This document shows, piece by piece, positions 8,294 through 16,976 of a stretch of 64,000 nt of DNA. This DNA comes from Pseudomonas sp. 10S4. Lineage in GTDB: Bacteria; Pseudomonadota; Gammaproteobacteria; Pseudomonadales; Pseudomonadaceae. The translations under genes were made by a program, and so were the position numbers. The notes under the pieces were generated by a model. That model ran no database searches. It was not told where the DNA came from and worked only from the letters and a program-made list of their open reading frames with translations. Numbering within the stretch: position 1 is the first letter of the stretch; each line of letters opens with the position of its first letter. The stretch covers positions 3,720,001-3,784,000 of the forward strand of contig NZ_CP133774.1 in assembly GCF_034344865.1 (NCBI RefSeq), read 5' to 3'.

Positions 8294-9076
8294 ATGTCTC
8301 TGCTGCAACTGACCGATACCCAGATCAGCACCTGGGTGGCGACGTTCATGTTGCCGCTGTTTCGCGTCGGCACTTTGCTGATGGTCATGCCGATTTTCGG
8401 CACAACCCTGGTGCCCAGGCGCGTGCGGGCGTATTTCGCGCTGGCGATCACGGTGGTCATCACGCCGGCGTTGCCGCCCATGCCGCCGGTCAATCCGCTG
8501 GACTTGAGCGGGCTGCTGCTGATCGGTGAGCAGATCATCATTGGCGCCGTGTTGGGCTTCTCCTTGCAGTTGTTCTTCCAGGCGTTCGTGGTGGCAGGGC
8601 AGATCGTTGCGATCCAGATGGGCATGGGCTTCGCGTCCATGGTCGACCCCACCAACGGCGTATCGGTGGCGGTGATCGGGCAGTTCTTCACCATGCTGGT
8701 GACGCTGTTGTTTCTGTCGATGAACGGCCACCTGGTGGTCTTCGAAGTCCTCACCGAAAGCTTCACCACGTTGCCGGTCGGCAGCGGGTTTATGGTCGAT
8801 AACTTCTGGCAACTGGCGGGCAAGCTCGGCTGGGTGCTGGGGGCGGCACTGGTGTTGGTTTTGCCGGCGATCACCGCGTTGCTGGTGGTCAACATCGCGT
8901 TTGGCGTGATGACCCGGGCGGCGCCGCAACTGAACATCTTCTCCATTGGTTTTCCGCTGACCCTGGTACTCGGGATGTTCATCCTCTGGATCAGCCTGGG
9001 TGACATTCTCAACCAGTACCAGCCGATGGCCGTGGAGGCCTTGCAGTTTCTGCGCGAACTGGCACGGGTGCACTGA
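8294..9076 (+). CDS. fliR: Flagellar export gate protein FliR
   Basis: FliR closes the helical FliP5-FliQ4-FliR1 export channel. The 260-residue product is highly hydrophobic with about six membrane helices. It has the conserved FRVGTLLMVMPIFG and the central QMGMGFASMVDP motif. It lies three bases after fliQ and three before flhB, within the same transcript. Confidence 0.96.
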   Translation: MSLLQLTDTQISTWVATFMLPLFRVGTLLMVMPIFGTTLVPRRVRAYFALAITVVITPALPPMPPVNPLDLSGLLLIGEQIIIGAVLGFSLQLFFQAFVVAGQIVAIQMGMGFASMVDPTNGVSVAVIGQFFTMLVTLLFLSMNGHLVVFEVLTESFTTLPVGSGFMVDNFWQLAGKLGWVLGAALVLVLPAITALLVVNIAFGVMTRAAPQLNIFSIGFPLTLVLGMFILWISLGDILNQYQPMAVEALQFLRELARVH

Positions 9077-9079
9077 GCC

Positions 9080-10219
9080 ATGGCTGAGAGCGAAAGCGGT
9101 CAAGACAAAACAGAAGACCCCACGGACAAGCGCAAGAAAGACTCCCGCGACAAAGGCGAGGTGGCGCGCTCCAAGGAACTCAATACCCTGGCGATCATGC
9201 TCGTCGGCGCTGGCGCACTGCTGATTTTCGGCGGAGTCCTGGCCCAAGACATGATGGAGTTGATGCGCCTTAACTTCTCGTTGCCGCGGGAGGTGATCCT
9301 CGATCAGAAATCCATGGGCAACTACCTGATGCACTCGGGTCAGGTTGCCTTGTGGGCCATTCAGCCGATCATGATCTCCCTGCTTCTGGCAGCGCTCATC
9401 GGCCCGATTTCTCTGGGCGGCTGGTTGTTCTCCGCGAGCAGCATGGCGCCGAAATTCAGCCGGATGAACCCGCTCAGCGGCCTCAAACGGATGTTTTCCA
9501 CCAAGGCCCTGGTCGAGCTGCTCAAAGCGTTTGCCAAGTTCACCATCGTCTTGTTTGTGGCGCTGGCGGTGTTGTCCTCGGACATCGCTGACTTGCAGCG
9601 CATCGCCCACGAACCCTTGGAGACGGCGATCATCCACAGCATTCAGGTGGTGGGTTGGAGTACGTTGTGGATGGCTTGCGGGTTGATCATCATCGCGGCG
9701 GTCGACGTGCCGGTGCAGTTGTGGGAAAGCCACAAGAAGCTGCTGATGACCAAGCAGGAAGTGCGCGACGAGCACAAGGATTCGGAAGGGCGGCCAGAGG
9801 TCAAACAGCGAATTCGTCAGCTGCAGCGCGAGATGTCCCAGCGCCGCATGATGGCGGCGATCCCCAATGCCGACGTGGTCATCACCAACCCGACCCACTA
9901 CGCCGTCGCGCTCAAGTACGACCCGGAGAAGGGCGGGGCGCCGATGTTGATCGCCAAGGGCAGTGACTTCCTGGCGTTGAAGATGCGTGAAATTGCCGTG
10001 GCCAACGAAGTACTGCTGCTCGAATCGCCGGCCCTGGCGCGTTCGATTTACTACTCCACAGAACTCGACCAGGAAATCCCTGGCGGCTTGTACCTGGCGG
10101 TTGCTCAGGTACTGGCCTACGTCTACCAGATCCGCCAGCACCGCGCCGGCAAGGGCAAGCGCCCGGACCCGCTCAAGGACGACCTGCCGATCCCACCGGA
10201 TTTGCGCCGCGATTCCTGA
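9080..10219 (+). CDS. flhB: Flagellar export switch protein FlhB
   Basis: FlhB loops around the gate and changes substrate class once FliK reports a finished hook. The N-terminal part (about 1-215) has a charged leader (TEDPTDKRKKDSRDKGEV) and four membrane helices; the cytoplasmic C-terminal domain has the autocleavage site NPTH at residues 270-273 (VITNPTHYAVAL). At 379 residues it is full length. It ends the fliL operon. Two separate genes for a FlhB C-terminal-domain homologue occur further on (26.7 and 33.6 kb). Confidence 0.97.
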   Translation: MAESESGQDKTEDPTDKRKKDSRDKGEVARSKELNTLAIMLVGAGALLIFGGVLAQDMMELMRLNFSLPREVILDQKSMGNYLMHSGQVALWAIQPIMISLLLAALIGPISLGGWLFSASSMAPKFSRMNPLSGLKRMFSTKALVELLKAFAKFTIVLFVALAVLSSDIADLQRIAHEPLETAIIHSIQVVGWSTLWMACGLIIIAAVDVPVQLWESHKKLLMTKQEVRDEHKDSEGRPEVKQRIRQLQREMSQRRMMAAIPNADVVITNPTHYAVALKYDPEKGGAPMLIAKGSDFLALKMREIAVANEVLLLESPALARSIYYSTELDQEIPGGLYLAVAQVLAYVYQIRQHRAGKGKRPDPLKDDLPIPPDLRRDS

Positions 10220-10231
10220 TCGATCAAAAGC

Positions 10232-10372
10232 AAAAGATCGCAGCCTTCGGCAGCTCCTACCGTTGACCGTGTCCCCCTGTGGGAGCGGGCTTGCTCGCGA
10301 AGAGGTCGTGTCAGTCAATAGAGATGTCGACTGACACACCGCTTTCGCGAGCAAGCCCGCTCTCACAGGGGA
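10232..10372. repeat. Compound REP cluster after flhB
   Basis: A single unit of the AGATCGCAGCCTTCGGCAGC family (10232-10261) is followed by a divergent pair of the GGGAGCGGGCTTGCTCGCGA family (10274-10303 and 10342-10372) around a GTGTCAGTC...GACTGACAC hairpin. It separates flhB from the convergent DUF6124 gene and may act as transcript end protection. Confidence 0.85.
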
Positions 10373-10397
10373 TTTGCGTTTTGACTCCGGGCTTGCG

Positions 10398-10757
10398 TTA
10401 GCTTTGCGGGTCGACGTTATCCAGCATGCGGTTCACCGCCAATTCCCCGAGCATGATGATCTGTTGCAGTGCCAGCATTTTGCTGCGCTGCGCCCCCATC
10501 ATGCCGTCTGCAAAATCGCTGGCCATGACGCTGGCCGAGGCCATTGATTCGCAGGCGTTGGCCAGCAGGGTTTCGTGATCGGCGCCGGGGGTGATGCAGA
10601 AGAGGGTGCTGGGTTTGCGTGGGGTTTCTTTCAGAGCTGCGGGGTTGAGGTAGTAGTTGAGCGCGCGGTCGGCGGCTTCCTTGAGCTTTTGGGGATCGAG
10701 GGCCGGGTCGTGGGGGATTGAATCGGTTGCTGGTGGGTTGGGTGTAATTTTGAACAT
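10398..10757 (-). CDS. DUF6124 family protein
   Basis: A 119-residue soluble protein of the Pseudomonas DUF6124 family; function unknown. It has a short variable N-terminus (MFKITPNPP), a helix LKEAADRALNYYLNP, the motif RKPSTLFCITPGAD, and two C-terminal helices (ETLLANACESMASASVMAS and a Gln/Met-rich LALQQIIMLGELAVNRML). It lies antisense inside the otherwise plus-strand flagellar block, between flhB and flhA. ATG 10757 is chosen because GGAG lies eight bases upstream and the second copy starts identically. A structured leader of about 350 nt precedes it. A frameshifted paralogue lies at 26.2 kb. Confidence 0.85.
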   Translation of the reverse strand: MFKITPNPPATDSIPHDPALDPQKLKEAADRALNYYLNPAALKETPRKPSTLFCITPGADHETLLANACESMASASVMASDFADGMMGAQRSKMLALQQIIMLGELAVNRMLDNVDPQS

Positions 10758-11110
10758 AGATGAAACTCCAGGTAAGACATAAGGAGCCATCAGCCTCGCT
10801 ACCAAACGAAGGGTGGGGGCCATACGCAGGTTGGTAGACCGGTTACCTGGAGCAAAAGCCCGGCGCGTCCGAGGACGCCCTACGCATGACCACCATAAAA
10901 ACAGAAGACGAAGAATCTCTGCATTACGTTGCGTTATGCGACAGGTAAAACGGGCTACCAAACCCGATCGCTGTTTTTCAGCGACCCGGAAACGATAGAG
11001 CCCGACCCCTAGACGCACAAGCCGGCCGATTCTGGCGCAGCTGTAGGCCGCTACGCAAGAATGCGTAGGGCGAGAGAGTGTCTGAAAGTTTCGTTTAAAC
11101 ATCGCTGTTT
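10758..11110 (-). promoter_or_regulatory. Structured 5' leader of DUF6124 gene (copy 1)
   Basis: About 350 nt between AAACAGCGATGTTTAAA (11110 downward) and the DUF6124 start. It shares with the second leader (25888-26247) the 17-mer just named, the 16-mer CCGGCTTGTGCGTCTA (11010-11025) and the same order of hairpins. A closing helix can form between 10879-10894 and 10812-10830; inside it sit a GCGUC-CUCG-GACGC hairpin and a GCCGG/CCGGU hairpin. The last hairpin pairs 10783-10788 with 10764-10769, which includes the Shine-Dalgarno GGAG. Folding is by eye; a regulatory RNA role is inference. Confidence 0.55.
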
Positions 11111-11177
11111 AAGTCCCTCGCCACAGGTAATCCCCTCTCTGGCCACAGGCTGTTCTATTCCACGCCCCGGCAAAAGT

Positions 11178-11193
11178 TGGAAGGCTTCTTGCA
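11178..11193 (+). promoter_or_regulatory. Sigma-54 promoter upstream of flhA
   Basis: TGGAAGGCTTCTTGCA keeps the GG-N10-GC spacing of RpoN promoters (GG 11179-11180, GC 11191-11192), 61 bases before the flhA GTG. RpoN/FleQ control of flhA is known in Pseudomonas. Confidence 0.7.
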
Positions 11194-11254
11194 GTAGCCG
11201 CTCTGCGTCTGTTTCAGGCGTCAAAAGTTTGCTTTAAAGGAACGGGGAAAACCG

Positions 11255-13384
11255 GTGGATCGCTCTCAGTTAATCAACAGTGCTCGCGCTAACGTCGCCG
11301 ACTTGAGTCGGGGCAATCTGGGTGTGCCGCTGTTGCTGCTGGTCATGCTGGCCATGATGATGTTGCCGGTGCCGCCGTTCCTGCTGGACGTGTTTTTCAC
11401 GTTCAACATTGCGTTGTCCATCGTCGTATTGCTGGTCTGCGTCTACGCCTTGCGGCCGCTGGATTTCGCGGTGTTCCCGACCATTTTGCTGGTGGCGACG
11501 CTGATGCGCCTGGCGCTGAACGTGGCCTCCACGCGAGTGGTGATGCTCCACGGTCAGGAAGGGCATGCCGCCGCGGGTAAGGTGATCCAGGCCTTCGGTG
11601 AGGTGGTGATCGGCGGTAACTACGTGGTCGGTATCGTGGTCTTCGCGATTTTGATGATCATCAACTTCGTCGTAGTGACCAAGGGTGCCGGGCGGATTTC
11701 CGAGGTGAGCGCGCGCTTCACCCTCGACGCGATGCCCGGCAAACAGATGGCCATCGACGCCGACCTGAACGCCGGCCTGATCGATCAGAACCAGGCCAAA
11801 CTGCGCCGGATGGAAGTCGCCCAGGAAGCCGAGTTCTACGGGTCCATGGACGGTGCCAGCAAGTTCGTGCGCGGTGACGCCATCGCCGGCCTGCTGATCC
11901 TGTTCATTAACCTGATCGGCGGCATGGCAGTCGGTATTTTCCAGCACGGCATGAGCTTCGGCGACGCTGGCAAGGTTTACGCGCTGTTGACCATCGGTGA
12001 CGGTTTGGTGGCGCAATTGCCATCACTGTTGTTATCGACAGCGGCTGCGATCATGGTGACCCGTGCTTCCGGCTCGGAAGACATGGGCAAGCAGATCGGT
12101 CGCCAGATGTTCGCCTCGCCGAAAGCGTTGGCGGTGGCAGCCGGCCTGATGGCAGTGATGGGCCTGGTGCCCGGCATGCCGCACTTCTCCTTCCTCAGCA
12201 TGGCGGCCCTGGCGGCCGGCGCTGCGTACCTGTTCTGGAAAAAGCAGAACGTGGTCAAGGTTCAGGCCTTGCAAGAGGTCAAGCGTCAGCAAGAGCTGCT
12301 GCCATCCCCGGCCCGCGCCCAGGAAACCAAGGAGCTGGGCTGGGATGACGTGACCCCGATCGACATGATCGGCCTGGAAGTCGGCTATCGCCTGATTCCG
12401 CTGGTGGATCGCAATCAGGGTGGTCAGTTGCTCGCGCGGATTAAAGGCGTTCGTAAGAAGCTCTCCCAGGATTTGGGCTTCCTGATGCCGACTGTGCATA
12501 TCCGTGACAACCTCGACCTGGCGCCAAGCGCTTATCGCCTGACCCTCATGGGCGTGATCCTCGCAGAAGCCGAGATTTACCCGGATCGCGAGCTGGCGAT
12601 CAATCCGGGGCAGGTCTACGGCACGCTGAATGGCATTACCGCCAAAGATCCGGCTTTTGGTCTGGAGGCGGTCTGGATTGAAGTCAGCCAGCGCGCCCAA
12701 GCCCAGTCCCTCGGTTACACCGTGGTCGATGCCAGTACGGTAGTGGCGACCCACTTGAACCAGATTCTGTACAAACACTCCAGTGAGCTGATTGGCCACG
12801 AGGAAGTGCAGCAACTCATGCAATTGCTGGCCAAAAGCTCGCCAAAACTGGCAGAAGAGTTGGTGCCGGGCGTTGTTTCGCTGTCGCAGTTGCTCAAAGT
12901 CTTGCAGGCGTTGCTCGCCGAACAAGTGCCGGTACGGGACATTCGCAGCATTGCCGAGGCCATCGCCAACAATGCCGCCAAGAGTCAAGATACTGCCGCG
13001 CTGGTGGCCGCAGTGCGCGTCGGCGTATCCCGCGCTATCGTCCAAAGCATTGTAGGGACTGAGTCGGAGCTACCAGTTATCACTCTGGAGCCAAGGTTGG
13101 AACAGATATTGCTCAATAGTCTTCAGAAGGCAGGACAAGGCTCGGAAGAGGGCGTTCTGCTGGAGCCAAGCATGGCAGAGAAGCTGCAGCGTTCGTTGAT
13201 CGATGCCGCGCAGCGTCAAGAGATGCAAGGTCAACCGGTGATTCTGCTGGTAGCCGGTCCGGTTCGCGCGATGCTTTCGCGATTCGGCCGACTGGCAGTC
13301 CCGGGTTTGCATGTGTTGGCTTACCAGGAAATTCCTGACAACAAGCAAGTGACCATCGTTGCGACAGTAGGGCCCAACGGCTGA
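11255..13384 (+). CDS. flhA: Flagellar export protein FlhA
   Basis: FlhA is the nonameric ring that docks substrate-chaperone complexes and uses the proton gradient for export. The 709 residues include eight membrane helices in about the first 330 residues. The highly conserved FHIPEP-type cytoplasmic loop is visible as RISEVSARFTLDAMPGKQMAID. The C-terminal chaperone-binding domain spans about 370-700. GTG 11255 is used because the frame opens here with a family-typical start (MDRSQLINSARANVADLSR). It begins a separate sigma-54 transcript, 12 bases ahead of flhF. Confidence 0.97.
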   Translation: MDRSQLINSARANVADLSRGNLGVPLLLLVMLAMMMLPVPPFLLDVFFTFNIALSIVVLLVCVYALRPLDFAVFPTILLVATLMRLALNVASTRVVMLHGQEGHAAAGKVIQAFGEVVIGGNYVVGIVVFAILMIINFVVVTKGAGRISEVSARFTLDAMPGKQMAIDADLNAGLIDQNQAKLRRMEVAQEAEFYGSMDGASKFVRGDAIAGLLILFINLIGGMAVGIFQHGMSFGDAGKVYALLTIGDGLVAQLPSLLLSTAAAIMVTRASGSEDMGKQIGRQMFASPKALAVAAGLMAVMGLVPGMPHFSFLSMAALAAGAAYLFWKKQNVVKVQALQEVKRQQELLPSPARAQETKELGWDDVTPIDMIGLEVGYRLIPLVDRNQGGQLLARIKGVRKKLSQDLGFLMPTVHIRDNLDLAPSAYRLTLMGVILAEAEIYPDRELAINPGQVYGTLNGITAKDPAFGLEAVWIEVSQRAQAQSLGYTVVDASTVVATHLNQILYKHSSELIGHEEVQQLMQLLAKSSPKLAEELVPGVVSLSQLLKVLQALLAEQVPVRDIRSIAEAIANNAAKSQDTAALVAAVRVGVSRAIVQSIVGTESELPVITLEPRLEQILLNSLQKAGQGSEEGVLLEPSMAEKLQRSLIDAAQRQEMQGQPVILLVAGPVRAMLSRFGRLAVPGLHVLAYQEIPDNKQVTIVATVGPNG

Positions 13385-13395
13385 GGTAGTGGTTT

Positions 13396-14730
13396 ATGCA
13401 AGTTAAGCGTTTTTTCGCCGCCGATATGCGTCAGGCCATGAAACTGGTTCGTGATGAGCTGGGCGCTGATGCGGCCATTATTGGCAACCGCCGGATCGCC
13501 GGTGGTGTCGAGCTGACGGCAGCCCTGGATTACAAATTGTCGGCGCTGGCCCCGCGCGTTCCGAACATGGAACTCGAGGATGAGCTGCGCAAGACCCAGT
13601 CGCGCATCGTGACTGCCCAGGCCGAACTGAGCCTGCGCGGCGATGGCGAGACCGACGGTGACAAGACCACCAATCGCCAGTTGTTCGCCGGCTTGCCGTT
13701 GACCGCTGCCGAGCCATTGGTTGAGCCGACTTACGCCGCGCCGCGTCGTCAGGCACCGGCGCCTGCGCAAGCCTCCGGCGGCGTTGACCCACGGGCCTTC
13801 GATTCGATGCGTTTCGAGCTCAACAGCCTGCGCGAACTGATGGAAGTGCAACTCGGCTCCCTGGCCTGGAATCAGTTGCAAGGCAGCCGTCCGGCCCAGG
13901 CGAACCTGTGGCGTCGCCTGCAACGCATCGGCTTGTCCGGCCCGTTGTCGCGCGATCTGCTAGCGCTGATTACCGATATTGAAGAACCTCGTCAGGCCTG
14001 GCGCATGTTGCTGGCGCACCTGGCGCGGATGATCGCCACACCGGAAGTCGAGCCACTGGAAGAGGGCGGTGTGATTGCCATGGTCGGCCCTGCCGGCATG
14101 GGCAAGACCACCACGCTGGCCAAGCTCGCCGCCCGTTACGTGCTCAAGTACGGCGCGCAAAACATCGCGCTGGTGAGCATGGACAGCTACCGTATCGGTG
14201 CTCAGGAACAACTCAAGACATTGGGCCGGATTCTTAATGTGTCGGTGACCCACGTCGATCCGGGCCAGTCGCTGGTTCAGGCGCTGGACCCGCTGCTGCG
14301 TAAACGCGTGGTGCTGATCGATACTGCCGGCCTTCAGGCCAGCGATCCGGCATTGCGCATGCAGCTCGAAAGCCTGGCCGGTCGTGGCATCAAATCAAAA
14401 AATTATCTGGTCCTGGCAACCACCAGCCAAAAACAGGTTCTAACCGCCGCTTATCACAGTTACAAGCGTTGCGGGCTCGCTGGCTGCATCCTGACTAAAC
14501 TGGATGAAACGGCGAGTCTGGGCGAGGTGTTGAGCCTGGCTATCAGTCATGAATTGCCGGTGGCTTACCTCACCGATGGTCCGCGTATCCCGGATGATTT
14601 GCATCTGCCGCGACGTCATCAGTTGGTCAGTCGCGCGGTCAGCGTGCAAATGCAGGAAGAACCCAGCGAAGAAGCCATGGCTGACATGTTCGCTGATATT
14701 TACCACAGCCCGACCAAGCAGGTTGGCTGA
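13396..14730 (+). CDS. flhF: Signal-recognition-particle-like GTPase FlhF
   Basis: FlhF places the flagellum at the cell pole. The 444-residue protein has the B domain with a variable Pro/Ala/Gln linker (about 1-130), an N domain, then the SRP-type G domain. The G domain shows P-loop GPAGMGKTTTLAKLAA (about residues 231-246), the DTAGL switch and TKLDETASLGEVL. It antagonises FleN, encoded two reading frames downstream, in setting number and place. Full family length. Confidence 0.97.
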   Translation: MQVKRFFAADMRQAMKLVRDELGADAAIIGNRRIAGGVELTAALDYKLSALAPRVPNMELEDELRKTQSRIVTAQAELSLRGDGETDGDKTTNRQLFAGLPLTAAEPLVEPTYAAPRRQAPAPAQASGGVDPRAFDSMRFELNSLRELMEVQLGSLAWNQLQGSRPAQANLWRRLQRIGLSGPLSRDLLALITDIEEPRQAWRMLLAHLARMIATPEVEPLEEGGVIAMVGPAGMGKTTTLAKLAARYVLKYGAQNIALVSMDSYRIGAQEQLKTLGRILNVSVTHVDPGQSLVQALDPLLRKRVVLIDTAGLQASDPALRMQLESLAGRGIKSKNYLVLATTSQKQVLTAAYHSYKRCGLAGCILTKLDETASLGEVLSLAISHELPVAYLTDGPRIPDDLHLPRRHQLVSRAVSVQMQEEPSEEAMADMFADIYHSPTKQVG

Positions 14731-14737
14731 GGTACTA

Positions 14738-14845
14738 ATGAACAGTTTTTGTACCTACATCGATGGTCTGCCATGCATTGTTCAGTTGATGAACGCGCAG
14801 CCAGTAATGTGGCCTCCGTCTATGCAAGACAAGGTAAAGAAATAA
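14738..14845 (+). CDS. Possible 35-residue small protein between flhF and fleN
   Basis: An ATG at 14738 has a good GAGG site six bases upstream and opens a 35-codon frame ending in TAA at 14843-14845, one base before the fleN ATG. The peptide has two cysteines, a Met/Pro-rich middle (QPVMWPPSMQ) and a basic end (DKVKK). No family is recognised. Because fleN has only a weak ribosome site of its own, this frame could couple fleN translation to upstream ribosomes. It may equally be a chance frame. Confidence 0.35.
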   Translation: MNSFCTYIDGLPCIVQLMNAQPVMWPPSMQDKVKK

Positions 14846-14846
14846 C

Positions 14847-15677
14847 ATGGGCAGCATGCATCCCGTACAGGTGATCGCGGTGACCGGCGGCAAAGGTGGC
14901 GTCGGGAAGACTAACGTGTCAGTGAACTTGTCCCTGGCTCTAGCTGAGCTCGGCCGGCGCGTCATGCTGCTGGATGCCGATCTGGGGCTGGCGAACGTCG
15001 ACGTTCTGTTGGGACTGACGCCAAAACGTACCCTGGCCGACGTGATCGAAGGCCGCTGCGAGCTGCGCGACGTTCTGTTGCAAGGCCCGGGCGGTATTCG
15101 CATCGTCCCGGCCGCTTCCGGTACCCAGAGCATGGTTCATCTGAGCCCGGCCCAACATGCCGGCCTGATCCAGGCCTTCAGCGATATCGGCGACAACCTC
15201 GACGTACTCGTGATCGACACAGCTGCCGGTATTGGTGACTCGGTAGTCAGTTTTGTCCGCGCCGCCCAGGAAGTGTTGCTGGTGGTCTGCGATGAGCCGA
15301 CCTCCATCACCGACGCCTACGCGCTGATCAAACTGCTGAATCGCGATTACGGCATGAACCGCTTCCGCGTCCTGGCCAATATGGCCCAGAGCCCGCAAGA
15401 AGGTCGCAACCTGTTCGCCAAGTTGACCAAGGTCACGGACCGCTTCCTCGACGTCGCCTTACAATACGTCGGCGCCGTGCCTTACGACGAAAGCGTGCGC
15501 AAGGCCGTGCAGAAGCAACGTGCCGTCTACGAAGCCTTCCCGCGCTCCAAGTGCGCCCTGGCGTTCAAGGCGATTGCACAGAAGGTCGACACCTGGCCAC
15601 TGCCGGCCAACCCGCGCGGGCATCTGGAATTTTTCGTCGAGCGTCTCGTGCAACAGACCGCAGGACCCGTCCTATGA
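14847..15677 (+). CDS. fleN: Flagellar number regulator FleN (MinD-like ATPase)
   Basis: FleN (FlhG) binds the master activator FleQ and restrains it, keeping one flagellum per pole. The 276-residue protein has the deviant Walker A motif GGKGGVGKT (about residues 14-22), the switch region DADLGLANVDVLLG and the DTAAGIGDSVV Walker B. A C-terminal amphipathic membrane-targeting end is likely. ATG 14847 gives MGSMHPVQVIAVTGG as in other Pseudomonas. Its stop overlaps fliA by four bases (ATGA). Confidence 0.96.
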   Translation: MGSMHPVQVIAVTGGKGGVGKTNVSVNLSLALAELGRRVMLLDADLGLANVDVLLGLTPKRTLADVIEGRCELRDVLLQGPGGIRIVPAASGTQSMVHLSPAQHAGLIQAFSDIGDNLDVLVIDTAAGIGDSVVSFVRAAQEVLLVVCDEPTSITDAYALIKLLNRDYGMNRFRVLANMAQSPQEGRNLFAKLTKVTDRFLDVALQYVGAVPYDESVRKAVQKQRAVYEAFPRSKCALAFKAIAQKVDTWPLPANPRGHLEFFVERLVQQTAGPVL

Positions 15678-16414
15678 CAGCCAGTGGCTACAACCTCTAC
15701 AAGAAGTCGGCACGTGACTCGCAGTACGAGCTGATCGAGCGTTACGCGCCACTGGTTAAACGCATTGCTTACCACTTGCTGGCACGTTTGCCGGCCAGTG
15801 TTCAGGTGGAAGACCTGATCCAGGCCGGGATGATCGGCCTGCTTGAAGTATCGACCAAATACGACGCCAGCAAAGGCGCGAGTTTCGAGACGTACGCGGG
15901 CATTCGAATCCGCGGCGCGATGCTCGATGAAGTACGCAAAGGGGACTGGGCGCCACGTTCGGTCCACCGCAATACCCGCATGGTCAGCGACGCAATTCGC
16001 TCGATTGAAGCTAAAACCGGCCGTGACGCTAAAGATCACGAGGTTGCGGCCGAACTCCAATTGAGTCTCGACGATTATTACGGGATTTTGAACGACACCT
16101 TGGGCAGCCGCCTGTTCAGTTTCGACGACCTGTTGCAGGACGGCGAACACGAAGGGCTGCATGAGGACGGCGCCAGTGCTCATCTGGAGCCGTCACGCGA
16201 TCTGGAAGATGAACGTTTCCAGGCTGCGTTGGCGGACGCGATTGCCAATTTGCCGGAGCGTGAGCGACTGGTGTTGGCGCTGTACTACGACGAAGAGCTG
16301 AACCTCAAGGAAATCGGTGAGGTCCTGGGGGTCAGCGAATCGCGTGTCAGCCAGTTACACAGCCAGTGCGCGGCCCGTTTGCGGGGGCGTTTGGGGGAGT
16401 GGCGAGCGCGCTGA
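15674..16414 (+). CDS. fliA: Flagellar sigma factor FliA (sigma-28)
   Basis: FliA transcribes late flagellar genes and is held by FlgM until the hook is done. The 246 residues contain sigma region 2 (YAPLVKRIAYHLLARLP ... EDLIQAGMIGLLEV), region 3 (DAKDHEVAAELQLS) and region 4 with the helix-turn-helix LKEIGEVLGVSESRVSQLH. ATG 15674 overlaps the fleN stop and gives family length; in-frame codons upstream lie inside fleN and were rejected. Confidence 0.96.
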   Translation: MTASGYNLYKKSARDSQYELIERYAPLVKRIAYHLLARLPASVQVEDLIQAGMIGLLEVSTKYDASKGASFETYAGIRIRGAMLDEVRKGDWAPRSVHRNTRMVSDAIRSIEAKTGRDAKDHEVAAELQLSLDDYYGILNDTLGSRLFSFDDLLQDGEHEGLHEDGASAHLEPSRDLEDERFQAALADAIANLPERERLVLALYYDEELNLKEIGEVLGVSESRVSQLHSQCAARLRGRLGEWRAR

Positions 16415-16582
16415 AGGCAGTGTGGGGACACTGCGAACGAGGCTGGTGTGGTGTTGAACTGCAGCGGTCTCGATCTGTTGTGCTCCAGACAGTCATTTGA
16501 GTGCTTTGCCGGATTGATTGAAGTGGCGTGTCCAGGTGCTGGGCGCGTTTAAGACTGCTTGGAGGTCGAATTGGACAAGAAC

Positions 16583-16954
16583 ATGAAAATCCTCATCGTT
16601 GATGACTTCTCAACGATGCGGCGGATCATTAAAAACCTGTTGCGTGACCTTGGGTTCACCAACACGGTCGAGGCTGACGATGGCATCACTGCCATTCCGG
16701 TTCTCAACAGCGGCAGCATCGACTTTCTGGTAACGGACTGGAACATGCCTGGCATGACCGGTATCGATCTGCTGCGCCACGTGCGCGCCGATGAAAGACT
16801 CAAGCACCTGCCGGTGCTGATGGTGACTGCTGAAGCCAAGCGCGAGCAAATCATCGAAGCGGCCCAGGCCGGTGTAAACGGCTATGTGGTCAAACCCTTC
16901 ACGGCCCAGGCGTTGAAAGACAAAATCGAGAAGATTTTCGAACGCATCGGTTGA
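16583..16954 (+). CDS. cheY: Chemotaxis response regulator CheY
   Basis: A single-domain receiver of 123 residues. When phosphorylated by CheA at D52 ([12 protein letters not shown]) it binds FliM and reverses rotation. The acidic pocket (VDDFS), the T/S switch (VTAEAKRE) and K (VVKPFTA) are all present. ATG 16583 gives the usual [10 protein letters not shown] start. A TTG at 16571 in the same frame has the better GGAGG spacing and would add four residues. A 168-base gap after fliA probably holds a separate promoter, which I could not place. Confidence 0.95.
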   Translation: MKILIVDDFSTMRRIIKNLLRDLGFTNTVEADDGITAIPVLNSGSIDFLVTDWNMPGMTGIDLLRHVRADERLKHLPVLMVTAEAKREQIIEAAQAGVNGYVVKPFTAQALKDKIEKIFERIG

Positions 16955-16976
16955 GAAACTGCGCCACGGGGGAGCT

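Noticed and set aside
7766..10366. An 866-codon minus-strand frame opposite fliP to flhB
   Set aside because: Antisense shadow; His/Gln/Arg-rich composition and no recognisable family; the plus strand carries five core flagellar genes.
11041..11110. Coding reading of the DUF6124 leader (the minus-strand frame runs on upstream to 11102)
   Set aside because: The extension has no ribosome site, is Arg/Cys-rich without family, and the second leader does not keep the frame.
15551..15673. Longer start for FliA
   Set aside because: The extra 41 residues are encoded within fleN; the ATGA overlap at 15674 gives family length.
16415..16582. Sigma-28 or sigma-54 promoter before cheY
   Set aside because: TGGCGTGTCCAGGTGC has eleven, not ten, bases between GG and GC, and no clear sigma-28 box at the right spacing was found.
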